Translations under genes and position numbers: made by a program | The notes under the pieces: generated by a model | The model's input: only the letters and a program-made list of their open reading frames with translations | The model's database searches: none | What the model was told of the DNA's origin: nothing | Source of the DNA: Chenopodium formosanum | Taxonomy: Eukaryota; Streptophyta; Magnoliopsida; Caryophyllales; Amaranthaceae | Direction: 5' to 3' | DNA: 64,000 bases | Assembly: GCA_024500155.1 (NCBI GenBank) | Contig: CM044879.1 | Location: 26,468,572 to 26,532,571, forward strand | Shown here: one piece after another, positions 43,611 through 55,510 of the stretch | Numbering within the stretch: position 1 is the first letter of the stretch | Layout of the letters: each line of letters opens with the position of its first letter

Positions 43611-44680
43611 ATGGCAAGTCAAGAAGTCAACGACCTTAAAAAGGAAGTAGCTAACATGACTGAGATGATGAAGGCTTTGTCCCTTCAAATTAATAACCAT
43701 GTAAAGCAGCAACAAATGGAGCTCATGCAAGAAAGCTTGAGAAAGCTCTCTAGTGATTATAGGTTCCAGGCTCACAAGGGTTCTTAGTGGACAAGGAGCT
43801 TCTTCCGCAGAAGTTCAACGCCAATGACATCCCTACATTTAAGCCAACTGACAATCCTTACTTTCATTTAAGAGCCTTTGAAACTATAATGAGCATTAAA
43901 GGGATTGATAAGAACATTTTTCACTCTTTGCTCTCGCTATCTCTTGAAACCGTTTGTCAACATTGGTTCTTTTCCCTTGATAACGGAAAGACCTCTACTT
44001 GGGGAGGGAATAAAAAACGCTTTCATTGATAGATATAAGTGTAATATTCAAATCGAAACCGACCATATAAAGACAACTTGAGATGCTAAAGCAAAAAGAA
44101 ACTTCCGCCAATATGATAGAAGTCCCTACTGAAAAAGAATTTGTGAGGATGTTCATCAAATTTACAAGAAAAATATTCAAAGCAATTAAAATATCAGCAC
44201 AACTTGAATACTTTCAAGGCCGTCTATAGGCATCGAGATTGAAGATGACCTTGCAAAGCAAAAGGCTACTAACAATAGTAACCACAGTGGCTGGAAAGGA
44301 AAGAAGAACGACAATCCTTCTTCTTCCGAAAACGCCCACTCTAGTAACAATGTTATTAGTACCTTTGATCTCAGTGAAGTCTTAGCCATAGATAATCAAG
44401 GATTCAAGAAGCAACTAAGGAAAGACTTCACCCCCATTGGGATGAGCTATGATGCTGCCTTCGACCGACTCCATACTAAGGGACTCATTACTCCCATTGG
44501 ACCTATTCAAGATCCCGCACCTGAAAAGAGATTACCTAGTTGGAATCCAGATGCACATTGCAAGTACCATCAAGGTAGGGGTCATATTAGTGAGAGCTGT
44601 TGGAAGCTAAAGGAGCCATCCAATATTTGATCGACAATAACAAGCTTTCTATACCTCCAGTTGGCAAGAAGATCGAATGA
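43611..44680 (+). pseudogene. degenerate gag, copy 1
   Basis: Starts ATGGCAAGTCAAGAAGTCAACG, aligned with the full-length gag start. It keeps the FHLRAFETIMSIKG, RYKCNIQIETDH, IGMSYDAAFDRLHTKGLITPIGP and HCKYHQGRGHISESCW blocks but in several frames: a frame change near 43770, another near 44010, a stop after DH, about 39 bp missing at 44100, and a final frameshift at KEPSNI. It contains only one knuckle module and ends where the full-length gag continues with its acidic linker. Several lesions are shared with copy 2, so gag was dead before the duplication. Confidence 0.85.
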
Positions 44681-45400
44681 TGATAAAACACAAGACACGA
44701 GACGAGCTTCAACAACAAGATTTCGTGACCTCTCTTTTCTATTTCTTTTATTTATCCCTTCCCCAATAAGTCTAACATAGACACTTTTTGTTTTCCTTAG
44801 ATTTATTTTGTAGGTTTTTCCTTTTTCCTTTTAATAAAATGAGCATTTCTTTTCTTGCATATGACCATTGCATTGCATTGCATTGCTAATAATAATAATA
44901 AATAAATAAATAAATAAAATAAAATGTCAAACTAAGCACAAGGTGTACTTATGATTAGAGGCACCTCTTGTAGCCCATTATATCACTTTCACCCTTTCAT
45001 ATATACAATCTTTTCTTGATAAACCACTTTGAGCCTCGTCTTACGATAGACCTTTCTTTCTTCAACCCACATCTACCTAACCTTGGGATGGGATGGTTGT
45101 AAATTTTCAAAAGAACAAAAGCTTGAGTAATTCAAAAGATTAAAATAGCAAAAGAAAAAAATAAATAAATAAAAGTGTACAAAAGGGGCAAGTGTTCTAA
45201 TGTCTTTGATATGAAAATATCTTTGATACGAACACGTCTAAGATTGCGTTTCTTATCGAGTACTCGGTATCGTGCTTGAGAAACATGAATGCCAAGTGAG
45301 TGATAGACCGCATGATCGAGATTTCCCACACTTATCAAAATTAAAAAAAATGCAAAAGCAAAAAAAAAAAAAAGAAAGAGAGCAAAAATATAAACAACAG
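44681..45400. other. post-gag region of the gag-only element
   Basis: No pol sequence. It contains a (GCATT)n short repeat near 44870, A-rich runs and AATAAA signals. It matches 63513-64000 in copy 2 as far as the window allows. Confidence 0.55.
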
Positions 45401-45424
45401 AGAGTACAAAAGTGAGAAATCTGA

Positions 45425-45560
45425 AGTGGACCTTGGAATAATGCGTGAAATTGGAAAAAGTCTTGTATGAGTCTGAATTATAAAAAAGTAATTAAAAGTT
45501 AGTGGAAATCTGATGTGGCAGAGTCGGGAGTATAAGTCTCAGTCTTGGGATAAACTTACA
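45425..45560. repeat. direct repeat, left unit
   Basis: Resembles 46195-46345 (CTTGGGATAATGYGTKAAATTGGA...GTCTTGTATGARTCT...TAGTGGAAATCTGATGTGGCAGA). The pair brackets the foldback MITE at 45687-46051. Confidence 0.55.
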
Positions 45561-45677
45561 CGTAGTCGTTTTGAACTTTTCGCAGATGCTCCGGTGAGTC
45601 TTGAGTGGAGTCTTAACTCAAAACTCACATACAAGGCTATATAATTTTTGCGATAAAGTGGTGCAAGACAATTTTGG

Positions 45678-46060
45678 ATTCTAAAAGGACATTTTGTAAA
45701 AAAACTACCTTATAAAACACTTTTTTTGCGAGAAACTACCTAGTAAAAAAAATTTTGTAAGAAACTACCTTATAAAAGGGTAATGTTGTAAGAGACTACC
45801 ATTGATCGGAAAGTCACCGTTGACTTTCAAATTCCGGCGTTGACCGCATCACGTGCCAATCTCGTGACTTTTAATTGGCATTGGCACGTGACTTGATCAA
45901 CGCCGGAAAATAAAAGTCAATGTGATTTTTCGACCAAGGGTAGTCTTTTACAACATTTATCCTTTTATAAGGTAGTTTCTTACAATATTTTTTTTATTAG
46001 ATAGTTTTTCGCAAAAAAAGTGCTTTATAAGGTAGTTTTTCACAAATGTCCATTCTAAAA
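45678..46060. mobile_element. Mutator-like foldback MITE with 9-bp duplication
   Basis: The body 45687-46051 has long inverted ends starting GGACATTTTGTAAAAAAACT / GGACATTTGTGAAAAACT and is flanked by ATTCTAAAA on both sides (45678-45686, 46052-46060). The arms pair for well over 100 bp with repeated AAACTACCTTATAAA phrases. The 9-bp target duplication is typical of Mutator-like elements. Confidence 0.85.
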
Positions 46061-46194
46061 CTCATCTTAAGACTCTACAAATTTACAAAAAGCAATCTAA
46101 TTTTTTTTGTTGGTGGCAAATAAAAAGCTGCCAACTCACCAGCTCAAAAAAGTTTATTTTTATTAAAAAAAAAAAAAAAGATGTATAAATAGTG

Positions 46195-46345
46195 AATCTA
46201 GAGTGAGTCTTGGGATAATGTGTTAAGAGTGGATAAAGTCTGGTATGAATCTTACAACAAAAAAATAATTTAACCTTAGTGAAAAGCTGACGTGACAGAA
46301 TTCAAATTAAGAGTCTCGCGCGATCTGGAGATAAACTTACCCTAT
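46195..46345. repeat. direct repeat, right unit
   Basis: Diverged partner of 45425-45560; no coding content seen. Confidence 0.5.
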
Positions 46346-46679
46346 CCTTTTGATAAGGGTTTTGTAATGATGTTAATTCTAAAGTGCCTGGCATTTTTCT
46401 TTTTCTTTCAAATAATACAACTATGCAAAAACTAATAAATTACTCAACCTTTGACCAATCACAAATTTTTTTTCACACAAAACACTTTTTTGATGGTAAA
46501 ACATCAAAGTATTAATCATGAACTTGAAAGAAACTAAAGAGGAAAATCTTCAACAATTTGGCCACATTATAATCACAACTTCACAAGGGTTGATATTTGA
46601 TATTTTACCATCCACCAAGATTTAGGTTCCGGTCACTTGGGGCTCACCATGTAGCCTAAAAATGTGATCATAGGTTTGT

Positions 46680-46919
46680 TAAGGGTTCGTTTGACATCAT
46701 TTTGGTTTTTAGTTTTATGGTTTTTGTTTTTTTTTTTTTTTTTTTCAAACTCATATGATACGTGTCATATAATGAAACAAAAATAAAACACACTTATAAA
46801 AATCATGATAATTTTAAAAACTGACAACAGAAAAGTGGAAACACCTTTTTCTCGTTTCTGTTTTTGGTTTTTTGTTTTCATAAAACTGAAAACAAAAAAC
46901 AATACAAAACAAGTCCTAA
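46680..46919. mobile_element. Tourist-like MITE
   Basis: The body 46683-46916 has imperfect inverted ends GGGTTCGTTTGACATCATTTT / GGACTTGTTTTGTATTGTTTT and TAA on both sides (46680-46682, 46917-46919). The arms are rich in GTTTTTAGTTTTATG/CATAAAACTGAAAAC. Confidence 0.6.
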
Positions 46920-47967
46920 ATTAATGTAGATGATTAACCAATAAGCTAATTTCACCAAAAAAAAAAAAAAAAAAAAATCAAAGTATAGCTTTCATTAATA
47001 TCGATTACATTTCCACAAATTGTTTTTAACAACAAAAAATAAAATGTAAAAAACATATAATTTTATTTATATAAACAAAAAAGGCGAAAACAAATACCCA
47101 AAAAAAATCTATTTAAAAAAAAACCAAAAAAATTAGATGGAACATATGAAATTTCAACAATTCCCCCTAAATCAATTCAGTATTTTTGCAGTAGGCATTT
47201 GACTGGCCGATATGAACAATTAGAAGTAGGCATTTGTCAAGTGTCATTATTCAGGTGATTATTCATTATTCATTTCGTCATTAGTTGCATCGATCACCCT
47301 CAGAAACTGAGGATATATTTTCACTTAACGTGATATAAGAGAACCTGAGAATTTATATTCACTTACACTTAACGTGACATAAGAGAAACAAACAACAGAA
47401 TATTATCATATAGTTATCACCTTTAATTTGACTATTGTTAATGTATTCAAATTTAGTTACACAATTCTCTATCATATTCCCATGAGATATGGATACTCAT
47501 CCTTTACACTATTTGGGTTAGGAGAGGAAAGAGCTCCATTATTTCTATCAAATTGAAGACTATAAAATTTTTCTATGAATACCATGTCTTAGTTAACATT
47601 TGCCCTGGTTCAAATCATGATCATCTTGGAATATTGACGCTGAACTTCCCAATATATTTCTATCGAGGAAATACAAGTTGATAACTGATATCAACATGGT
47701 TTGTTGATATCAGGGGTAATATCGTCTTTTAGTCAGTTAAATGAGGGGCACGAAGGTCCATGCAAATAAAACAGGTAAGTTCCCGTTATATCATCCCCGT
47801 TTTAAAAGAGTTGAATGGTAACGTCGTAGTTGACGGAAATAACAAAGGTTAACTTTTGGTTCATTTGTTCTACGGCTTCTACCTTGACACTTGCATCAAC
47901 CACCTTCAACCCATATTCGGCAAAAGTCGACGAAATAGAATTCGTTGCCAAAACCCATATTCGACTA

Positions 47968-48142
47968 CACCCTTTCCCCGAATCGGACCCCCTTTCCTCG
48001 AATCGGACCGAGGTGCTTATTCGGATAAGGGAGGTCAACCTTTTCCGAGCGTCGGAGCAAGGTACATATTGGACTCCACCCATTCCCGGAATTGGAGCAA
48101 GGTTAACATTCGGGGTCACCCCTTTCCCAGAATCGCAGCAAG
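47968..48142. repeat. degenerate tandem motif (CCCTTTCCCCGAATCGGA type)
   Basis: At least four spaced copies of CCTTTCCCNGAATCGGA / CATTCCCGGAATTGGAGCAAGGT. Several overlapping frames are open across it, which is an effect of the repetition. Confidence 0.5.
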
Positions 48143-48734
48143 GGTCATAAATCCCCCCCCCAGGAAGGTACTTTTATTAATGTAATAATCCTATCAAATG
48201 TTCGTTAATTGTTGTTGCTTTTGAATTGTTGTGTGGGCGCATCTGTAGAATTGCAATTTAATAAGTAGTGGCTTCAATCTTATTGATAGGCATTCCTTAT
48301 CTTGATTATGATGTGAGTTATGGAATGCATCGATCAATTAGTGAATTATTTGTGTTTCTAGGATGAATCTATGGAGGGAAGCAGAGGTATGAAGAGGAAG
48401 TTGAATGTAGGCCATGGTCTCAATTCGTTTATGAAGAGGAAAGAGCTCCATTATTACTATCAAATTGAAGACTAAGAGTACTGAAATGTCAGTGTAATTT
48501 ATACATCAATTAGAATGTATTTATTTACCTACTTTCACTTGTGTTTTAGAAAGTCTCTTCCTAATTCCTTTCCCCCTTTCTTTTCCTCTTTGTCCATTTA
48601 TCACTATTTTATTCTTTTATGATTTTGTGGGATTCATAAAATTGGCTCCTATTTCAATCCGTGCCGGACCGGCGGGGAGGGGCAATTTTCCGATTTTCCA
48701 GCGAACCTAGTTCTTCAATCATACACGACATCTG

Positions 48735-48805
48735 TTACTACTACCACTGCTACTACTACTGCTGGTGCCACTGCTGCTGTTACTGTTACTGCTACTACTA
48801 CGGAG
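48735..48805. repeat. CTACTA/CTGCTG microsatellite
   Basis: Runs of CTACTACTACTGCTG trinucleotides; frames here read as Ser- or Leu-rich strings and are not genes. Confidence 0.75.
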
Positions 48806-50335
48806 TACTATTAAATTCGTCTCCTGCAAGTGTTGTGCTCTGCTTCTCCCACCTTCCTTCTCTTTCTCACTATTTTTCTTCTCTCTCCTCAAAATTATTT
48901 TTAATGGCAATGCAAATTTAAGGAAGTATATTTCTACTGCTAATAGTTGTATTATACTTTAAAAACAATCAATTAAATTAAACTTCTCTTTTTTATTTAT
49001 TCCTCTCTATCTCTCTCTCTCTTCTCTAAACTCTCTACTTCTCTGGCTTTTCATTCTCCGTTTACGATATTGCTATATTTTAATTACCACCCAGCCTCTA
49101 CTTATCCCTTCCCCTCCCCCCTCCCTCTCACACTGTCACTCATTCTTAATTTTGCGTATTTAAAAAAGTGCCTTTCTGGGATTTTCAACCAATACATTAA
49201 GAAACAGATTTTTTCCAACATACACTAAACATCAACCCATAACATTCCACACACTCATATTGTACTTCACAGTTTCCAATATGTTAAAAAACATAACTCC
49301 CAAGCTATTGAGGAAGTTGAACTGGTAATAGATCACCAGAAGAGGATAGATCTACTAATTTCATTGACAACTTAGCCTGAGAATGTGTAACAACTAACAA
49401 CACAAATATTTTAAACAAGCAGAGGAAATAGTGAACAGAATTCGAGATCTTAATACTTGGGTTGGATGAAAAAGGCATACCACAACTTTGATTTTTGCAA
49501 CAGAATTACTTCTATCCTTTTCCACATCAACACTTTTCAATAGATTGTTCTCTTGCATATCACAAGCCCTATTAGTCATTTTCGCTTGTGGGAATTTCAA
49601 AGTCGTCAAAACTTCGACTTGATCTGGAAGGATTGATACATAGAACCATTGTACTGACCAAGAGCAGGCATCTGCAAAATTTCAGACAATAAAGCATTTA
49701 CGCCCTTTCGCTTAAACTTAGGTAGCTTTTTCTGATGCAGGACAAAGATGATATCTCCAGTGACAGTATCATGCTGCAGAAAAATAGAGAAAAGGCATAA
49801 GCTATAACATACTAACTCACATAGTTTGACAAGATTCAAACCAAGCTATATCAAGCACACGATTAGAAGATAATTGACAAAGAATATAGAATTCCGGGCC
49901 TACTAAGAAAATTCTCGACATAAAGAATGAATCTGAAAATGTGTAAAATAAGAAGTCAATAAGCTATCAAGCTCAATATTATTACTATATATCTGTAAAC
50001 TTTTCTGAAGCACACATTTTGTTTTGCCTGAACGACAAGATACAGAAAAGCAACCTGCTGCATTTGAAGTCATGATAGTCATCGCTACACTTGAAGCAAT
50101 GAGCTGCAGTTGCTACCTTAGAGTATTAACCCGAAAAGTCAGACCAGAACTCTGAACACTAAAGGACCTGATACTGCAGTAGGGCAGCCAAATACAAATA
50201 CAACAGAGCAACGAAATATAGCAGAGCTAATAAACAAGATAACAGCAGGTTATGAATTCTTATCAATTACTGCCAAAAAGTTTCAATGAAAACACTTCAT
50301 AGTCAATTTAAAGAGTTCGATAGAGAAGATCATAC

Positions 50336-51363
50336 CAATGACTGCAGAAGTGAGATCATCTTCACACTTAGCAACAGCATTACCGCGTCCATCATAGGCA
50401 AGCCTTTTACTCTTGATCATAAGAGGATAACCAAATAGCATTCCAGCACTCCTTGCTCTTTCATCATTATCTATCTGCATTGGACATAATTCAACTGTAG
50501 GATCCCTAAAGAAGGAATTACAAGCAGCAACAAATGCTTCCTAAAATTTGTGATTGACTAATACCTCATAGGGTACTACCCACCTCCATAAACTCAGGCA
50601 AAGGGATCCCATGTCAAGAAGAATGTAGCTTCTAAAGGTATTTATCCTGCATAAAAAGTAATATAGATAGACAAAGACAAAGTTCGTTATTTGGTAGTTG
50701 AAGTCTTCCCTTGATTGTACTTTCACATGTCCCCCACAAACATATCAAAAAGCCGCAAATCACATACAGTAGATGTGAGCATTATATTAAAAGGGGGAAA
50801 AAAAAAAGTAAATATCTTGTATAACAAAAGTAATTGCCAAATTCATGAATAAAAAAACTAAGATCATCAAATATTTGTACAATATAAATTTATAATAAAG
50901 ATACTGTGAGCATAAACTCTAAACCTGGATTATCCTAATGCTAGAGGCTTTAAGTTGGCACTCAACTCCTTGTTGTTCAAGCTTATCAAGTGTGGCAACA
51001 TCAACATGCTCAATCTCCACTGTCAAAACTCCACATCTAGCCACCAAAAGGATACTTGGACAATATCGCCAAATAAATAAATGAACTTGAGAAGAAAGAG
51101 ATGGAAGGTGAGGGAAGGACTCTATTTAATGAAATTCCAACCTCTTTGCAAATTCCTCAACTGTGGTACTGTCATCAAAGCTCCCAACCATATGATAATG
51201 TGAAAAAGGAGAAGCAGGGCAGTTCTCAGAAAGGTCCAAAATAGCTACTTTGATAGCCATTTCTGATGCAGCTTGGCATAACATGCAACCAAGCTGCCCA
51301 CCTCCCAAAACACCCACAACCTTTTCAGACACACCTTGTACAGCCAAAGCCTTATTCTCACTC
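50336..51363 (-). pseudogene. AIR carboxylase (PurK part) pseudogene fragment
   Basis: Four minus-strand exons with good GT/AG borders: 51142-51363 (VVGVLGGGQLGCMLCQAASEMAIKVAILD...HMVGSFDDSTTVEEFAKR), 50925-51036 (CGVLTVEIEHVDVATLDKLEQQGVECQLKASSIRIIQ), 50584-50646 (DKYL...HGIPLPEFME) and 50336-50474 (IDNDERARSAGMLFGYPLMIKSKRLAYDGRGNAVAKCEDDL). Together these are the N-terminal and central ATP-grasp part of plant phosphoribosylaminoimidazole carboxylase, a chloroplast enzyme of purine synthesis. Exon 3 carries TAG and TGA where the family has codons for Gln. No transit peptide exon and no PurE domain are found nearby. It is a dead partial copy that kept its introns, so it arose by DNA duplication rather than retroposition. 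Confidence 0.88.
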
Positions 51364-54300
51364 CTGATCAAACACAACAAAGCAACAAATAACCCCAATT
51401 TCCTGGTCAGAAACTACAATACTGAAATCATCAATTCATCAATCAACTACTACGTACTTTGTATTTCCTAATAATTCAATCAACTACTACGTACTTTTTT
51501 TTTTTTTACCAATTACAGTACTAATTTATGTGCATATAAAAGAAAAAGCGAAGAAACCCTTATGTCTCATAATTTTAGAAATTCTGAATGTACCCACATT
51601 TCTCTTAATCTTCATGATTCAGGTAGAGCCTTAAACCCCAGAAAAACCCCCATAAAGCTCTTAATTTGTGAACCGAAATGTTGTGTGTGGGTATGGCCTA
51701 AAATGGAAAAAACTAATCCGTAAAATACCTAAAAGATAATTCACTTCAGATAGCATACAATATAGTAATATACAACCAAGACCTGCTATTTGCAACCATC
51801 ACCACTAAAACAAAATATAACCACTACAAATCAGCAATCACCAAAATTTCAATACTTAAATCATTCTTAAACTCAATTTTAAATCAAAAAGCGCATGCAA
51901 GACAAAAATAACCCAATTTATCGCACACAAACCAAATTAAAATATTATTAATTTGGAACCCAGAGAAAACCCAATTTTGAAATTGAGGAGACATACTTAC
52001 CGATAGCATCTCACATTGATGCATGTAGTAATCGAACAATGATTCGCTAAATACGAACACTAATACACGTCTCACACTACAAAAACCCGTAATTCCAAAT
52101 CAATGCATCTCACATTTGAAAGGACGTGAATAATCGAACATTGAATGGCTAAATTCACACATTTAGCCACCGATTTCCGATTCTCCTCCACAAATTTCTT
52201 GATTGCTTGGGCATTCATACACGCCTCACCCTACAACAACCAAGTCAATGACCAAGAAAGGTGAAAGATGGAGCTTAGACATTAAGAGTGAAGGCCATGA
52301 ATCCAGTCCTGAGAAGTCAATGACCAAGTCATCCATCAGTCAACTCGTCTGAGGTTGAATTGTTCTTGTTCCGCCAAATTCGCATCCTCTTTACCCAAAT
52401 TCGAACCTTTTTCTGCCATTATTGCATCATCTTCATCATCCGTTACTTCTTCCTCTACTTCATCTTCAATTTCTTCATATTCCTCAACCGAAAACCAAAG
52501 CACACAAAACCGAAGACAAAGAGTGGAGTGTACGCATGCAAGACAAAAATAACCCAATTCTAAACCTAATTACTCTCACATTATTAACATAATTAACACA
52601 CATATTCAAAATGGTGATTGAAAAACAAATTACCTCTCAAGCTGCTTCAATAATGGAGGAAAATGAGATAAAGAGAAGATGGAGTGAGAAGGTTCGTTTC
52701 AAAGGAAAGAGAAAGGTAATGGCGAGCAAAAAAGGGGGAAAAAGAGAGAGTCAGAAGGGCAATTTCGAAGAAGAAAAAAAAAAGGCTATGGCATAAAAGT
52801 CAAGTCACTATTCCTTTGGGGGATCAGTGTTCATTTTGCTAATCCTTTGCAACTTCTCACTTTCAAAGGTTGTAGATTCCCTTTTAGATGCATACAATAA
52901 TTATAACTACTACAAATTGGAATACTTCCCATAGTAATTTGTTTGTCAAAATGATGTTTACCCGAGGCATAATTCATGACAGCATGATTTGCCCCCAAAT
53001 TATTTTGCTCGTTGCATAAAGTTTTGTGGTCTGTTTGGTTGTGGTGGAGACTCTTTTCCCATGGCAGTTTCACGAAATTAGAATTCCGTGACATAATTTG
53101 TGGCAGAAGTGATGATTATTTTAATTATCCTTAGCCCAAGTATCCCCTGCTTAAGACTTTTTCATTAGGCCTATGTTTTCTCTATGAGGCTTGAATGGAA
53201 ATCTAATCTTTACTTTAGTAATTTTATTGCTATGGATTCTAAAGCTCTTAGATTTTAATCATAAAACATTTTTAACTGTTATAGAATCTCAAGAATTGAA
53301 AACTAAGGGGTCATAATGTCAAAATTCAGAATTATATTGCAAAAGTGTGAGATATTTATTTATTATTTTCTAAAAATTATTTGAGCCCGTCATAGCTGCC
53401 TTTTAAGCTCTGACAATACTGAAACTTAGCTTTTTTTAATGGGTGTTATGACAAATGATTGATTTGCTTGCTATTTAAGTTCCCTTTAAGCATGATTGTG
53501 AACTTTTTCGTCGGAACTTACTAATCTGGTACCATATAACAAAACATAAAAATATTCTGGTACTTCCCCACAAACAAATATTAGCAAGGTACTTTCCCAC
53601 AAATTGCCCTAATTCCTTGATAGTTGATACTTTCCCACAAAAAACTTAAAAAAAACCAGAAATATAGTAGCAAGCATCTGAGCAATTCTCATTAATCTTT
53701 TTACATGTTTAGAGAAAATCAACAACTAAACGAAAACAGATTTGTATATGCAACCCACAGCAATCTTGATAGGGTGGGTATATGCAACCCTGGTGCAGGC
53801 TTACAGCACTTGTAATACTTATCGATTGTATAACTAATATCAGTTTCATACCCGACTGACATATGGTCAGTATCCAGAGAATCTGCACCCAAAACCATCT
53901 TAATTACAGATAGCATCTCTAAATTATCCACTCTAAGTCTTGAGACCATCAACTATGCCACAGATGCAGCACATGTTCAAATGATCAAGCACTGTCCTTA
54001 AGATCTACTGATCAAGCTATGTATTCTAAGAGTTACTGAATACTTATAGATTAGCCTGATAGTAAATTATATAATTTCTAGCAAGCAACTCAGCCTTAGG
54101 AAGTCTTAGTGGTGTAAATTAGGAAATTCTTTTTTTTTTTGGTAAATATAAATTAGGAATTCTATGAATCATCAACCGAATAGAAAGCCAGACTTCAAAC
54201 CTAGAGATATGATGCATGAAAAAATTCATTTCTACCAACAGGTTTGCATGCCTCCACCTTCCAGCAAACCAGCAGTCCCCTCTTCCTTGTTTGTATCACT

Positions 54301-54483
54301 TCTAACTTCTAACACGGCAAAAAGGATCCTACATAAGTGTGTAAGATATTCATGGTACACAACAAGTCAACAATGAACAACAACAAAATATATGTGAACA
54401 ATGGCCTAAAAGATCATAAATATACTTTCTATTCAAAATTAAAAGCGCAAAACAAAATGATCAGTAATTATGCAAGGTTCATT
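51364..54483. other. intergenic DNA
   Basis: No gene I can support. A phrase GCATGCAAGACAAAAATAACCCAATT occurs at about 51894 and 52534, so a segment of this flank is duplicated. A minus-strand acidic frame (52336-52557, EEYEEIEDEVEEEVTDDEDD) and a minus-strand frame at 53719-53952 are open but unrecognised. Confidence 0.4.
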
Positions 54484-54823
54484 CTATGAAAAGTGTTGTC
54501 CCACAATGTTCTTTCTATAATTAAGAAAAAAAATTATTCTAAGCCATATTTTATAGTAAAAAGACATATTTTTTTTTAACTTTGTGTATGAGCTATGAAG
54601 TGCATCATACACAATTGTGTATTGTCTACTAATTGCGCAAACACATTGATCTCAGAACGACTAAAAAGGTAATATAGAAGGCAGCATACACAGAGCCACA
54701 CATTATACAATCAGGTAGAAAATAAGATACTTACATAGTATGAAGAGACTTGCTTCTTTAAAAGAAAAAACCCACTTACCATGGCATAGGAGCCAATATC
54801 TCTCATGCAACCACAGAAAAGAC

Positions 54824-55006
54824 TCAGCCTTTACTTTTAGCAGCATCAGAACCAGGGTCCGAAAACATCCCAGTAATGAGCCTGCGCCTGTATATATGGA
54901 AGACTTTGAGTAAGCTTTGTCTCCATTTATCAGGTTTTGCAATTTCAATTCTGAGTTGATTTTGCAGTCGTCTACATTTTGCTGTAAATTTTATGAACAG
55001 TCTCAT
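54824..55006 (-). other. possible 3' exon of an unrecognised gene
   Basis: A minus-strand frame reads CRRLQNQLRIEIAKPDKWRQSLLKVFHIYRRRLITGMFSDPGSDAAKSKG to a stop. Its composition looks coding and it lies in the roughly 355 bp that copy 1 has lost. I do not recognise it. It lies about 500 bp downstream (minus sense) of the F-box gene stop, so it could be a neighbouring exon or a remnant. Confidence 0.3.
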
Positions 55007-55510
55007 CTGTCATACATACACCTATCTAATCAAGCAAAAAATAAGCAGTCTTGCAGTATATAATGCTTATCTCCAGATATAAAGCAAAATGATATTTCAT
55101 GACAGAATGCAGCCTGGAGAACTTGAGTCTGCTCTATATCAGCCTCAAACTTGTTCCTATCAGACTGAGGGATTAGGCTACTGCACAAAGTTTGTTTGAA
55201 TTACTCTATGTTCATAAAATTATTTACTAAATACTTCGCAGACTACTGAAAAGGGTGGTTTCTATGATCTAATCCAAATCATAACATACTTTCACTCAAA
55301 CAACAAGCAACCTAGAATAAAGATTGAAAGTAAAACCGAACCAATAAGATCAAACTTTATAAATCAAAGTATATCACTACATTGACAATTTTGATTTGTA
55401 ATTACACAACGTAATTGCAAAACAGAAAACTTAAATATATTTATTCAGCAGCAACAAATTTAAGGAAGGGTGAATCGCAATTAAGTTTAGAGCAAATAGA
55501 ATCTCCTACA

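Larger units (their letters stand above)
34400..45175. repeat. segmental duplication, copy 1
   Basis: Collinear with 54546-64000 in the same orientation, from ATATTTTATAGTAAAAAGACA to the window end. It includes the F-box locus, flanking DNA, a truncated Stowaway MITE and a gag-only retroelement at the same junction (TATGTCATAT then TGTAGACACC). Differences from copy 2: about 355 bp missing at about 34654, a deletion inside the F-box gene, about 390 bp missing at 36884, extra sequence in the LTR (38757-39365) and an extra CACTA element (41002-42647). Confidence 0.9.
37981..45400 (+). mobile_element. gag-only (pol-less) Tat-clade element, copy 1, 3' end not identified
   Basis: LTR 37981-40377, tRNA-Arg-type primer site at 40385-40402, a long leader interrupted by a CACTA element, a degenerate gag (43611-44680) and then non-coding sequence with no pol domain. 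LTR and gag are clearly related to, but distinct from, those of the full-length element. No second LTR is recognised before the sequence changes character at about 45400, so the 3' part is missing or diverged. Confidence 0.75.
46920..50335. other. intergenic DNA with local repeats
   Basis: No gene that I can name. A 39-bp phrase GAGGAAAGAGCTCCATTATT...GAAGACTA occurs at 47524-47562 and 48436-48474. A short tandem motif sits at 47968-48142 and a CTACTA/CTGCTG microsatellite at 48735-48805. Minus-strand frames at 49394-49839 (for example LPKFKRKGVNALLSEILQMPALGQYNGSMYQSFQ, bordered by CAG acceptor-like sites) look mildly coding, but I do not recognise them. Confidence 0.45.

Noticed and set aside
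47802..48185. Overlapping frames of about 105 codons on both strands
   Set aside because: They are caused by the degenerate CCGAATCGGA repetition. No protein family recognised.
48661..48962. Ser- or Leu-rich frames
   Set aside because: They arise from the CTACTA/CTGCTG microsatellite.
52336..52557. Acidic minus-strand frame (EEYEEIEDEVEEE...)
   Set aside because: Low complexity, short, without splice-supported neighbours. I could not tie it to a gene.
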